From Diadophis punctatus similis (Eukaryota > Chordata > Lepidosauria > Squamata > Dipsadidae): a stretch of DNA of 64,000 nt. Positions 45,536 through 58,084 of this stretch are shown here, one piece after another (position 1 is the stretch's first letter; the number at the start of each line of letters is the position of its first letter). A program made the translations under genes and the position numbers. Under the pieces are notes generated by a model, which worked only from the letters and a program-made list of their open reading frames with translations, ran no database searches and was not told where the DNA came from. Location: positions 169,612,430 through 169,676,429 of the forward strand of contig JALIGW010000002.1 of NCBI GenBank assembly GCA_023053685.1, in the 5' to 3' direction.

Positions 45536-45648
45536 TTAAAAGTTATCTGGTTCCCACCATATGCTTATATCTGTATCTGCTTATATATTTATAAGATTAA
45601 TAAACTGTCTCACTCCAGAGCCTCTAAATGGCATACAAAGTCTCCTTC

Positions 45649-45739
45649 CTTCCTTCCTTCCTTCCTTCCTTTCTTTCCTTCCTTCCTTCCTCCTTCCTTC
45701 CTTCCTTCCTTCCTCCTTCCTTCCTTCCTTCCTTCCTTC
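45649..45739 (+). repeat. (TTCC)n microsatellite
   Basis: About 22 TTCC units with occasional single-base slips. Confidence 0.95.
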
Positions 45740-46196
45740 ACCAGATAAACTTTTGCCTAAAAGTTCCTGGTGTACCAGTTATAGCCCTTTTTGAGGTATA
45801 TGAGGACAATGATGCATGCCTTTATCATCTTGGGATCAGACCATTGTTACATGCTCCAAGAGGGTCTCCTTTAAAACCAAATATAGAAAGTAGCTGCCTG
45901 CTGGCTGATGGGGGAGAGCTATTTTAGCAGCATGACAGTCATTATCTGTATGTTGCATTGGTGGTCAGGGTAAGTTTCAGGGTAAAATTCAGACTGTTGC
46001 TATTAACCTAAAATCTCTACCTGGCCTGATGCCCTTCTACATAACCTGTCTTCTCCAAAAAGAATCTACCTGTGCGGTGTGACCAAGATATATTTTGAAT
46101 CCCAGAGGGAAGAGGCTGCAAATAGGCCATTTCTATATTTGCCCCACCCTTATAAAAAGGCTTGCTCTGAAGGTCTGGATAGGCTACATCTCCTTT

Positions 46197-46503
46197 AGAT
46201 GATGATGATGATGATGAGGAGGAGGAGGAGGAGGAGAAGGAGGAGGAGTAGGAGGAAGAAGAAGAAGAAGAAGAAGAAGAAGAAGAAGAAGAAGAAGGAG
46301 AAGGAGAAGGAGAAGGAGAAGGAGAAGGAGAAGGAGAAGGAGAAGGAGAAGGAGAAGGAGAAGGAGAAGGAGAAGGAGAAGGAGAAGGAGAAGGAGAAGG
46401 AGAAGGAGAAGGAGAAGAGAAGGAGAGGGAGAGAGAGAGGGAGAGGGAGAGGGAGAGGGGGAAGAGGGAGAGGGAGAGGGAGAGGGAGAAGGAGGAAGGA
46501 GGA
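46197..46503 (+). repeat. 300-bp polypurine compound microsatellite
   Basis: Successive blocks of ATG, GGA, GAA, GGAGAA (about 20 hexamers, 46,296-46,414) and GGGAGA units form an almost uninterrupted purine strand. The open frames across it are artefacts of the repeats. Confidence 0.97.
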
Positions 46504-47282
46504 AGAAACAACAATTATTCTGCCAGGCATTTTGGACACAAGTGGTTTGTTAAGGAGCCTGTCACAGAAACACTAAATGCTGGGGCAGAATTGAAAAGAA
46601 ACCTGTTTACAGGTTAATATTGCATTATGCCACCCAGAGAAAAGCTTTATCTAGACTTTTTGAAAGAAACAGGTGCTGAATGAATTGGGTTGCCCTTCAC
46701 CATACAAACCTCACCTGTAACATATTTCCCATCCACTCAACGTTTTGCTGTTTCACTTTTAAACGGTTTAGTGAATCAGATTCAACTCAGCATTACTTTT
46801 ACTATCACTCTATGTGTGGTCCGACTGTTAAAAGCATTGTGAGGATTTGTATTTGTTTTAGTGACTTAGTGCAGTTGGAATTGTAGTGAGGATATGGTGT
46901 TGACGGGGAGAAAAATCACTACACACATGCTCAAAGATACTACATCTTTAGAAATATTTTGTATGTTGTGTTAAAATAGGAATGCTGGTACAGTTTTCTC
47001 CCCTTCCTTTACAGTTGAGAGACACCAAGCTATCATATTCATTCACTCTCTGAAAATAGCAATAGGTCTTTCTCAGGTCACTGAAGCTGAGAAAGTGTTT
47101 GAAGGATAAACTGAAGACCTGATTGTAGGAAGTCCCTGTTTTTCTTAATTGAGGGGTAACAGACACCATACAATAGGAATGAATGGGTGAGAAGGAGGAA
47201 TTCAAAGTTCTCCAGGACTTTATATGGGGATGTAATGGAAGGTATGTCAGGGCTCAAGAATGCTATAATCCAGGTATCTTTT
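46504..47282. other. Unassigned sequence
   Basis: Nothing recognisable is seen. Confidence 0.45.
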
Positions 47283-47728
47283 GAAAATCTATTTTATTTA
47301 TTTATTTTATTTATTTATTATTGGTTCTTCTATGCCACCCTACTCCCGAGGGACTCAGGGCGGCGTACAGCAATTTTACGAGAACACTAATAATAAACAG
47401 AAGTTAAAAAACAGCAATTAAAAATGTACAAAACGTTAAAAATGTTCACCATCAGTCATACCCGGGGGGGGGGAGCTCAGATGGAACTAGTCTCCTCCCC
47501 CTGCCTGCAGGAAGAGCCATGTCTTGACGGCTTTTTGGAAGGCCAGCAGGGTGGGGATGGTTCGGGTCTCTGGGGGAAGTTGGTTCCAGAGCACGGGGCC
47601 CCCCACAGAGAAGGCCCTCCCTCTGAGGCCCGCCAGCCAGCATTGTTTGGCTGACGGGACCTGGAGGAGGCCCACTCTGTGGGCCCTAACCGGTCGAAGG
47701 GAAGTATGAGGCAGAATGCTCATATACT
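47283..47728 (-). mobile_element. CR1/L2-superfamily LINE (family C), 3' end, minus strand
   Basis: The minus strand encodes PHTSLRPVRAHRVGLLQVPS, then RGRAFSVGGPVLWNQLPPET and the C-terminal FQKAVKTWLFLQAGGGD. The 3' UTR with GCCGCCCTGAGTCCCTCGGG, GTGGCATAGAAGAACC and an (AAAT)n tail lies at 47,283-47,370. It is close to the copy that hosts the DIRS element. Confidence 0.9.
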
Positions 47729-47874
47729 ATTTATATGAAACTTCCCAGATACTAAGTTTTATTTGTAATGAACTTTTTTTAAACAATTGCTTATATTATT
47801 ATTTTATATTATATTCATGTTTTATTTTATAGATAATTATATAATTTATTATTCCATATTGCTGCCCATATGTC

Positions 47875-47940
47875 TGTCTCTCTGTCTCTCTGTCTGACTC
47901 TCTCTCTCTCTGTATGTGTGTGTGTGTGTGCGCGCGCATA
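47875..47940 (+). repeat. (CT)n/(GT)n/(GC)n compound microsatellite
   Basis: CTGTCTCT units pass into CT, then GT, then four GC units. Confidence 0.9.
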
Positions 47941-49800
47941 TATTGACATAGACAAATATTAATATAAAATAAACGAAAGCGCTATTGTTTACTTTTCATG
48001 AGCAAGAGACAAGAAAGAGAGCAAAAAGGACTGTCTGAGGCGTCAAGCAATAGAAGGGGAAGAGGACAAAAGCCTTAAGAAGAACAGAATAAGAAGGACA
48101 GAGAACTGAGGAGGGGAAAAGGGAAAGGAAAGATACAAGTAGCTCAAAATATAAGCCTCAAGTCCTGGAGTAGATGTCTAAGTAGCAGCAAAGGAAGGTC
48201 CTTCCTCAGCATATATGGTTTTGTATCCTTTATAAATTTAGCTGGACCTCAGAATTCTGTAATAAAAGTAAAGTACTTTGAAGTTCTCTCTCAGGAGCAT
48301 TTCGAACAGCAGCATTCCATCAACATTATCTATTATAAAAGCACTTTAGGGAAAAAAAGGAAAAACAATCAGCAGGGGGAAAAATTGCTTATAAATAAGT
48401 TGTAAAGAAAGATAAAGAAGCTAACCATATAAGCCAACCCTTCAGAGACGGTCTCTAAATCACCTAAGGATGTGGGGGGGGACCTCTCCCCTTTTCACAA
48501 TTCTGAGGAAGAGGCTGAGAAAAGGCTGGATCACCTTTTGATCCAATCCAACAATAAAATATGTTACCAAAACTTGGGATTAATAAAAGGATAAACAAGA
48601 TGTCATTAGAATATTGGGAAGTGGGAGGAAAGATAACGGCATGGTGGGGCTAGTTTCTATATTTGGAGCTGAGCAGTGGCTCAAAGTGAACTGCTGTGAT
48701 AGAAATAGTGCAGTATTTGATTTTATATTTCACAACTGACAGAAATCCTGGTTTTTAGGTGTTGTGAGTATCCAGTGCTACATTCAACACTGACTCTGTG
48801 ATTTAACCAAATTTAGGATAAATCAATGATAGGCTTTTGGGCTGAATGTCCACAGTCTAGTTTTCTTTTGGCCTGACATTTCTCCAGCAGCTCTGGCTGG
48901 CATCTCTAATTGGTCCGTTTTGAAGAAACCCCAAGAGAACTGGTTCCTTGTCAATTGGACATCTACCTAAATAAGGAACCTAGCCGAACCCAGCTTCCTG
49001 GACTCCCATGATGTGGACCAATCAGAAATCAGCTTGTTAAGTTCAAAGAAGAACTTAAACAGCCAGCAAAGTTGAAGCGTCTTTGAGGTACAACATAGGG
49101 TATACCAAAAAGCAGTTCACTTTGTCTCTGAAGATGGTGGTGAAACAGGACAAAAGACCATGGTTAATAAACTCAAAAGCTCATCATTGGTTGATTGATT
49201 ACAGCTATGAAAATTTACATCAATATAAATACTAAGGATACGTGGAAGTTTCTATACTGGAGGTAAGAGCAAATATTGATGGTACTCTACTAGGAACCTC
49301 TGGTTTAAGTCCTTAGGAGTAAAAATAAGTAATATGGAAACATGTTTCTATAATATAATGTAGAAACCAAATTGTCTAAGTAGTGAAATAATCTGTAACC
49401 TTTGCTAATGGTTCTTCTCATCCATCCAATTCTATGACATATGAAAGTGGAGATAGGGTTGTAGACCTTCTTCTTCTTTCAAACTTTGCCCACCAGTCAC
49501 CTTTCATTCCTCTGCTGAGATAGAAGAAAAGAATCTTTCATCCTTGCTAGTACTATTTAGTATTCTATCCAAACTCATTTTTAGAAACAAAATGGTAAAA
49601 AGTAACACATATAAGAATATAAATAAAGGGAAAGAAGATGCAATCAAGTTATTTTTCTGAGAAAATCAAATCACCATGAACAGGTTAATCTTAGATTTTC
49701 TCATCAGGCTATTTGCAGTAAGAACTTAAAAAGAAGTCAGGGAAGGAATCAATGCAGAAAATGCTGTTTATATTCAGTGTTTACTTTTGATTTAGCTTGA
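47941..49800. other. Unassigned sequence
   Basis: No gene or known repeat end is visible. The stretch near 48,850-49,200 has a moderate G+C content and CCAAT motifs but shows no clear element structure. Confidence 0.45.
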
Positions 49801-49802
49801 TG

Positions 49803-50499
49803 GAATAGAATAACAGAGTTGGAAGGGACCTTGGAGGTCTTCTAATCCAACCCCCTGCCCTGGCAGGAAACCCTACACCACTTCAGACAAATGGTTATCC
49901 AACATCTTCTTAAAAACTTCCAGTGTTGGAGCATTCACAACTTCTGGAGGCAAGCTATTCCACAGATTAATTGTTCTAACTGTCAGGAAATTTCCCCTTA
50001 GTTCTAAGTTGCTGCTCTCCTTGTTTAGTTTCCATCCATTGCTTCTTGTTCTACCCTCAGGTACTTTGGAGAATAGTTTGACTCCCTCTTCTTTGTGGCA
50101 ACTGTTGAGGCATTGGAACACTGCTATCACGTCTCCCCTAATCATCTTTGTTGCTCTTCTCTGCACTCTTTCCAGAGTCTCAACATCTTTTTTACACCAA
50201 AATTGAATGCAGTATTCCAAGTGTGGCCTTACCAAGGCATTATAAAGTAGTATTAACACTTCACATGATCTTGATTCTATCCCTCTGTTAATGCAGCCTA
50301 GAACTGTGTTGGCTTTTTTGGCAGCTGCTGCACACTGCTGGCTCATATTTAAATGGTTGTCCACTAGGACTTCAAGATCCCTCTCGCAGTTACTACTGTT
50401 GAGCAAGGTACCACATATACTGTACTTGTGCATTTTGTTTTTCTTGCCTAAATGTAGAACCTTACTTTTTCACCATTGAATTTCATTTTGTTAGATAGC
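49803..50499 (-). mobile_element. CR1 LINE, 3' fragment with internal deletion (minus strand)
   Basis: The minus strand gives an open 186-codon frame (50,433-49,873) from MHKYSICGTLLNSSN to the terminal DNHLSEVV. Compared with the copy at 29.6 kb, 25 codons are missing between KMIRG and DVIAVFQ. A second small difference (QFWCKKD instead of QFWSPQCKKD) removes three codons. Both deletions keep the frame. The CR1 3' motif lies at 49,815-49,850. Confidence 0.93.
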
Positions 50500-51592
50500 T
50501 CATGCTATCTGATCATGCCTACTACTAGAACTATTGCCCTTAAAATCTAGCAGTTATATCTGTTTATATTGCAAGTGGCTTCTTCTGTACCCATAAGTTT
50601 ATTTTCATTTAGTAACTATAAGGAAAATGTATCCCTGCATTTCAATTTTCTTTGTGCTCTTACTGAATTTTTGTTTGACTTTGACAAAGTTTATTTGATA
50701 ACAATCTTCAGAATAATAATTCAGAAGTGAGTTCCATTGCATTCCATGGGACATTTTCCTGTAAATATTTGCCCTACAATAGTATTCCAATCATATCTGA
50801 ATATGTCATTTCAGTTTTCTTACCAAAGGAGATTTGACAGAAAGAAAACAGACTCTTCAACCAACTCCCAAATCAAAGAAAACAATTTTGAGATAGAAAC
50901 AACTAAGACATTTGTCACCTTTACCTCTTAAGACTGACAGCCAATTGTTTATGCAACCAGATACTCTGGGTTGTGAAACTGCATTTTAAAAAAAAAATTT
51001 AAAATAACTATAAATATCAGAAGTAAAGCTTTTAAATGTTTAGCCACTTATTTACAGAGGATTCTCACAAGAATATAGAAATGGGTTTTTTTCTGCTTGT
51101 TAACTTGAATTATTTCCAAATGAGATTTGCAAACTTTAAAAACTTGATACTGACATTCCAAAACAAGAAATTCCTGTCAAAATTCTAAGCTTAGAGGCTC
51201 CACTTTCAGATACCATACCATTACATCAAAACACAAAGAAGATTCTTTATGTAACTGGTTAAGTACATGCTTGCCCACAGTGTCACTGGAAGTCAGGTAG
51301 CATATACATTTCAATCATAAGCTTCATCATTCTTGGTTCATATACAGGCCAGTGATGTATTTAAACAAACTAAATTTACAGTATTTATATTCCTGGTATA
51401 AATGATGTTAGACATTCTATATATTAAACTGGAAGGCAGAGCAAACTCAATAAAATAACAGAATGGACAGTGTCTCATATATTATGTTTCTAACATTTTT
51501 ATTCATCAATAAATACAAATATTTGCACACTTAACACTGAGGAAAATGTAAGTCTTTTTGATTTTAGGATATTTTCTTCCAATTTTAGAACA
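50500..51592. other. Unassigned AT-rich sequence
   Basis: Nothing recognisable is seen over about 1.1 kb. Confidence 0.45.
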
Positions 51593-51600
51593 GTATATGG

Positions 51601-52137
51601 CAGTGGTGGCGAACCTTTTTCGGCTCGCGTGCCAAAAAGGGGGGGGGGTGCTCGCGCGCGCTCGCGTGCCCACACCCATTCCCTCCCCCCCATGCATGCG
51701 CACAACACCCCCCCATGCTGCCCCCTGCACATGCGCACACACACCCACCCCCGCGCAAAGGCTTACCGGAGCCTGGGACCACGAAACCGGCAAACCGGAA
51801 GTGCGAAAAAACGCACTTCCGGTTTGCCGGTATGCTGTTTTTTGCACTCCGGAGGGTTCAGGGAAGCTCCCTGAAGCTCCGGAATGCAAAAAACTACAAA
51901 ACGGACAAAACGGAAGTGCGGAAAAGTGCACTTCCGATTTGTCTGTTTTGTAGTTTTTTGCATTCCGGAGCTTCAGGGAGCTTCCCTGAACCCTCCGGAG
52001 TGCAAAAAACAGCACACCGGCAAACCGGAAGTGCATTTTTTCACACTTCCGGTTTGCCGGTGGGAAACCCTCGCGTGCCGGCTTCTATGGCTCCGCGTGC
52101 CACCTCTGGCATGCGTGCCATAGGTTCGCCACCACGG
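51601..52137. mobile_element. hAT MITE containing a long near-perfect hairpin
   Basis: The ends CAGTGGTGGCGAACCT and AGGTTCGCCACCACGG are inverted repeats. GTATATGG flanks both sides exactly (51,593-51,600 and 52,138-52,145). The last bases of the right end are mutated from the expected ACTG. The 537-bp interior is GC-rich and consists largely of inverted copies of itself. The element at 60,129-60,585 has related ends. Confidence 0.92.
51813..52034. repeat. 222-bp near-perfect hairpin
   Basis: From GCACTTCCGGTTTGCCGG on the left to CCGGCAAACCGGAAGTGC on the right, the outer 85 bp of each arm pair with a single mismatch (TATGCTG versus TGTGCTG). The inner part (ACAAAACGGACAAAACGG / CCGATTTGTCTGTTTTGT) pairs imperfectly. 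The terminal 19-bp motif also occurs inverted just outside both arms. Confidence 0.95.
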
Positions 52138-52145
52138 GTATATGG

Positions 52146-52534
52146 CAATGCCATTTCACTTGAAATAAACATTCATGTGCTGATTGAAAATGCTTGTTCC
52201 AAGTAGAATGTAGGAAAGCCTAAGTGCTGGTTTTAACAGCAGACAACATACATCATGGTTCACTACATGCAGAAAGCTTTTCAATCTACTTCAGCATAGT
52301 GGGCCATTCATAATCCAGTCACATTACTAAAAGTTACGCAAGCAAAAGCTGGCCCCAGAACAGACCCTCCCATTGTTCCCTTCCCCAGGCAATCCCAAAT
52401 GTCCCTCAGTGTTCTCAGAAAAGGTTCCTGCAAAGGAAACATCCAGTGATAAACCACTGGAGCCCCCATAAGGAAGAATCTAACCAGCTAGTGGGAGTTT
52501 AGTCCTCCCTCTATGAGGGAGATGAGCAGCTAAA
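52146..52534. other. Unassigned sequence
   Basis: Nothing recognisable is seen. Confidence 0.4.
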
Positions 52535-52536
52535 AT

Positions 52537-52620
<84 letters not shown>
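52535..52620 (+). repeat. (GATA)n array, Bkm-type
   Basis: About 21 uninterrupted GATA units are followed by GGAT/GGAC-type units to about 52,640. GATA arrays are the classical Bkm satellite of snakes. Confidence 0.97.
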
Positions 52621-52622
<2 letters not shown>

Positions 52623-52775
52623 GGATGGACGGATGGACAGATGGTCTTTGTTGACAAGCAGCATTAGCCCTTAACCACAGACATATTATTTCAGCTACAC
52701 TATTACAGACATGAGGTCATAATGACCACTCTAGCTGCTGGCCGTAGTCCAGGTAATTGCACTACGATATTGTGA

Positions 52776-53078
52776 CTAGTGGTTTCTGGATTTATTGCTC
52801 CCAAAAGGTGCAGAAGACCATTTTAATTTGTTCTTGACATATAAATTATTGCACGGTGTAGATTGTATCTGGTCATCAATTTCATCGGGGGCTTCATCAT
52901 CACTGATGTCAGAATCGGCGGCGGTGGGTTGCTCATCGTCCATTACAAAATTTTCATCACAATCCGATTCCACTTCACTCAGATCACTCTCTGCTTCTTC
53001 ATACCATGTTAGAACAGTTTCTTTGAAGTTTGGATCACCAAATTACACTCTTTTTGGCGGAAAATGTGGCCCCGACAT
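52776..53078 (-). pseudogene. piggyBac-like transposase, N-terminal fragment with early stop
   Basis: On the minus strand a start MSGPHFPPKRV at about 53,078 is followed by TAA at codon 12. The frame then continues in phase as FGDPNFKETVLTWYEEAESD. An acidic stretch (SDCDENFVMDDEQPTAADSD, SDISDDEAPDEIDDQI) and KLKWSSAPFGSNKSRNH follow. An acidic N-terminus followed by a KWS-x-x-P motif is typical of piggyBac-type transposases. The catalytic domain is missing, as the copy ends at about 52,776. Assignment rests on N-terminal motifs only. Confidence 0.6.
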
Positions 53079-53378
53079 TATAAAAACAATATACGTTAAC
53101 AAAGATCTGCGATCAAAATGACCACAACTCAAATTCAAACGCCGCTACAGAAAACACCAAAGAACTCATGCAAGTGCGATGCTGCATACACTCTTATTGG
53201 TGGGAAAACAAAAGCTATTCGCAACCGGAACGGTCCATTTCTAAAAATAGGGATGTTCCAAACATTTTGGAAAACTGTTGCAGTCACTATGACTGCGAGT
53301 CTGTGGTTATGTGTTAGATACATGCCACTAAATAAAATGTCTATGGATATTCTCAGTCATCCAGGTCATGGTTGTCTA

Positions 53379-53434
53379 AAAGGTGCTTTTTCAAGAGGCC
53401 TCTTTTTCAAGAGGCCTCTTGAAAAAGCACCTTT
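53379..53434. repeat. Perfect inverted repeat, 24-bp arms, 8-nt loop
   Basis: Bases 53,379-53,402 (AAAGGTGCTTTTTCAAGAGG plus CCTC) are the exact reverse complement of 53,411-53,434, around TTTTTCAA. A (TG)n tract starts 10 bp later. Confidence 0.97.
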
Positions 53435-53441
53435 GGGATCC

Positions 53442-53443
<2 letters not shown>

Positions 53444-53525
<82 letters not shown>
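53444..53525 (+). repeat. (TG)n microsatellite
   Basis: About 41 uninterrupted TG units. Confidence 0.97.
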
Positions 53526-53526
<1 letters not shown>

Positions 53527-53917
53527 CTTTGAAGCAGGTACATGGATTTGGAATATTTGTTTGTTGTAAAAACGCAGCACACTTATATAAAAAGTTTTAC
53601 ACAAAATGAAAACAAAACATTATTATTGATCGTTACAATTTTATAGTGTATACAATAGTTCATGATAGAGTATGGAGAAGAATTTGGAAATGATATTTTT
53701 CCATAGAAAAACCCTTTTGTGATTCCTTTCCTGGAAAATTATGGGGAAATATATGATGTCAGCTAATGAGTAAAGTACCTAAAATATAAACTATAATTAT
53801 GCATTAAGGTAAGCCATCATTTTGAAGTCTCACCTGGAAGCCATCAGCTTGAATGGATGATTGATTCCCCTTAAATTAGTGTTAATGGATTTGTATGTCT
53901 GCTTTCACAGAAGAACC
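53526..53917. other. Unassigned AT-rich sequence
   Basis: Nothing recognisable is seen. Confidence 0.4.
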
Positions 53918-53957
53918 AGAGGAGGGAGGGAGGGAGGGAGGGAGGGAGGGAGGGAGG

Positions 53958-54042
<85 letters not shown>
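53918..54042 (+). repeat. (GGGA)n then (GA)n microsatellite
   Basis: About ten GGGA units pass into about 40 GA units. Confidence 0.97.
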
Positions 54043-54044
<2 letters not shown>

Positions 54045-54079
54045 GCTAATAATCTTTTCATTTTCCCACTAAAGATATC

Positions 54080-55526
<1,447 letters not shown>

Positions 55527-55547
55527 AGAGGGGGGAGGGGGAGGGGG

Positions 55548-55600
<53 letters not shown>
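55527..55600 (+). repeat. (GGGGGA)n then (GA)n microsatellite
   Basis: G-rich units are followed by about 26 GA units. Confidence 0.95.
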
Positions 55601-55604
<4 letters not shown>

Positions 55605-55790
55605 AAAACTTGCAAAAAATAAAAAGGAAAAGATAAAAAACATTTAAAGAAGTGACTTCCAATCTTCATCACAGGTATAAACAAATACTAACTCTTCACC
55701 CCCTATAAGGTTACAAAAAATAACTCTTCTTCCCATAACCCATCCATAAATCATCACTATTTCAGCCCTGGTATCAGCAAAAAGTCTGTA
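55601..55790 (-). repeat. Possible L1-type 3' UTR remnant
   Basis: GACTTCCAATCTTCATCACA followed by GGTATAAACAAATA resembles 21,840-21,875 (GACTTCCAACTTTGGAACAG, then ATATAAGTAAA). The shared order and A-rich context suggest two copies of one old repeat, perhaps an L1 3' end read in reverse. Evidence is weak. Confidence 0.3.
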
Positions 55791-55902
55791 AAGGATTACT
55801 AGAACTTTATGGAAACACCTCTTATTTTAACCTTGGACAACCAAACCCACATAAAATTTCTTTCTTTTACTTTTAACAATCTTAATCTTTACTTCATTCA
55901 TA

Positions 55903-56921
55903 CCATATTTTTCAGAGTATAAGATGCACCTTTTTACCCCCAAAGAGAGGGTGAAAACTTGGGTGTGTCTTAAACACCGAATGTAACGCCACCCACCCAG
56001 CCACCCCCACCCTTTGGCCTCTGTCTTCCAGCAATTTACCTGCTTGCAGGAAAGAGGGAAGAGCCTGTAAAGCCAAGCAAGTCAGTAGCAGTTTCCCGAC
56101 GTACAGCTGATTAGGTTTGCCACGTGGGAAAATGAAAGTGAAACTAACTGCAAAGAGGCAAATAGCTGGGAGAGATTAGACACGCAGGTTTTTATTTTTG
56201 CTGAACTGGCTGCAAAGGGGTAAGTGAATAACTATAAATGTCTGTGGAATTTTCAAATTATTAGACTTATTTTTTAAAGTCTGCTTTATTATTGTTCTAG
56301 AGCCAGGGGTCTCCAACCTTGGCAACTTTAAGACTTGTGGACTTCAACTCCCAGAATTCCACAGCCAGCTTTGTTAGCTTTGCTGGCTGTGGAATTCTGG
56401 GAGTTGAAGTCCACAAGTCTTAAAGTTGCCAAGGTTGGAGATCCCTGTAAATCTAGACAACTTAACAAAATAAAGAAGCTTTTTAAAATAAATGCTTGCT
56501 CTGAAGAGGCCCAATGCTATTGTATCTTTTTTAAAATAATAGAGAATAATGTATACTTCCAGAAATTTTAATTAATTTTAACAGCTCTGTACAAGTATAG
56601 TATGAAATGTAGCAGTGTCCTGTTTAGTATTAGAGTTTAGTTACCTTGGAGTAGATCTATTTAAATAATTGGGAGGAGTTAGTGTGACTACATTTAAGAA
56701 AACTTTCTGGCATAATGTACATTTCTCCAATTCTTTGCTATTTCTATGGGTCAAGCACACATGTACAGAAATACACAGCAAACAGTGTATACCATCTGTG
56801 CTGTTTGCTGTTTGCTGTTTGGCAAATTGCTTGGAGGCAGAGGCCTTTTTTCCTTGTTTTCCTCCCCCAAAACTAAGGTGTGTCTTATACTTCGGTGCGT
56901 CTTATACTTTGAAAAATACGG
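55903..56921 (-). mobile_element. TA-flanked DNA transposon, copy 2, inverted relative to copy 1
   Basis: The ends CCATATTTTTCAGAGTATAA and AAAAATACGG, each flanked by TA, match copy 1 at 12,293-13,297 in reverse. Sequence similarity runs the whole length, including the nested palindrome (56,303-56,443), the TTAGTATTAGAGTTTAGTTA segment and the TTTGCTATTTCTATGGGTCA segment. No transposase is present. Confidence 0.78.
56303..56443. mobile_element. Palindromic MITE-like segment nested in the 1-kb transposon (copy 2)
   Basis: Arms TCCAACCTTGGCAACTTTAA / TTAAAGTTGCCAAGGTTGGA and ends CAGGGGTC / GATCCCTG are as in copy 1. The flanks (GTTCTAGAGC and TAAATCTAGAC) are the same as those in copy 1 read in reverse. 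Confidence 0.8.
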
Positions 56922-57028
56922 TATATTGTTGTAGGATTTAATGAAGAAACAAAAGGTTTTGAGATTATTGTACAGTTTAAACCAAGAAGCAGATACAACA
57001 GACAAAGTCTTAGCTGATAATGCTAACT

Positions 57029-57379
57029 CAGTGGTTCCCAACCTTTTTGTGATCGAGTACCACTTGGAGGTCCCGTACAGTTGCCGCGTACCACCTGGTT
57101 CCAGCGAAACTAAATTCACTTTATTTCCATAATTGTACCGTTTCTTTTTTGGCCCCGTGCATCCAGCAACTGGATTCTCGGGCCGCTGGGACCAGGTGGG
57201 TGGCGTGTGGCAACAGTTGCAAATCGTTGCCAGATTATCTTGTGTTAGGCAGTAAACATTTTTGTGAAGTAAAAAATAACTAACTAAAAATCGTTCATGA
57301 CCCTGAAAGTGTTCGCGTACCACCTGGAAGGCCCTCGCGTACCACTAGTGGTACTCGTACCACAGGTTGGGAACCAATT
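57029..57379. mobile_element. hAT MITE (CAGTGGTTCCCAACC ends)
   Basis: The left end CAGTGGTTCCCAACC and the right end GGTTGGGAACCAATT are inverted relatives. TGCTAACT is duplicated exactly at 57,021-57,028 and 57,380-57,387. The termini resemble those of Charlie/SPIN-type hAT elements. It is 351 bp and non-coding. Confidence 0.9.
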
Positions 57380-57387
57380 TGCTAACT

Positions 57388-58076
57388 AGAGAGCTACATA
57401 GTCTTTTCTTTGAGAACTGTAGGATGTAATAGCTTCTTTATTAGGATTGCCTATTTGCTTTTTAAGCACTTGTCATTATCACAGATTTTAGTCTCTCTTC
57501 CTCTTCTTCTTCTAGTTTTTCAATTCTTGACCATATTTCTTTTTCTGAAAATTAAATAACCGTTTTCTCTTTTCTACCTTGGTTTATTTTTCCTGACTAC
57601 TAAATTATTCAAAACCTCAAAATATTTAGCTGGGAGTAGACAATTATTTTAAAGTACCATTTCTACAACAAGACTCCCTGTTGGTAACAGCATATATTAT
57701 TTATGACACACATCATGACACATGTAACAATCATGATTTCGGCACTAACATTAAGAGAGTAAGTTAGGAAGAAAACAGATGTTTGTTTAATTAGCAGGAA
57801 CATGCCACACTTGGTACAAAGCCACGTGGTGATCAGATTATGCATAGCTGTCTTCTACATAATTAAAAGTTTATCAGCCTCTAATCTCCTAATCTCTTTA
57901 GAAGGCACATTTACAAAAATCTTGCTCAACATGAGTTTAGACACTCTGTGCATACGTGCCCCCTTTGAATTTATATCCCCAGCATGATAAATTATGTTTT
58001 GATAAATGGTAATTTATAAAAACTGAATCTCATTCATATTAGAGACAATTTCAGACTCCTTAGACTTTTCTGGATG
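57388..58076. other. Unassigned AT-rich sequence
   Basis: Nothing recognisable is seen. Confidence 0.4.
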
Positions 58077-58084
58077 CCCTAACC

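Noticed and set aside
46017..46576. Ser/Pro-rich or Lys/Glu-rich proteins from the purine tract
   Set aside because: They are repeat translations with no flanking exon or domain evidence.
51506..52206. Open frames of 131-176 codons on both strands
   Set aside because: They overlap one another in the GC-rich palindromic hAT MITE and mirror the hairpin arms.
52535..52620. CRISPR array
   Set aside because: It is a simple tetranucleotide repeat without spacers, in a vertebrate context.
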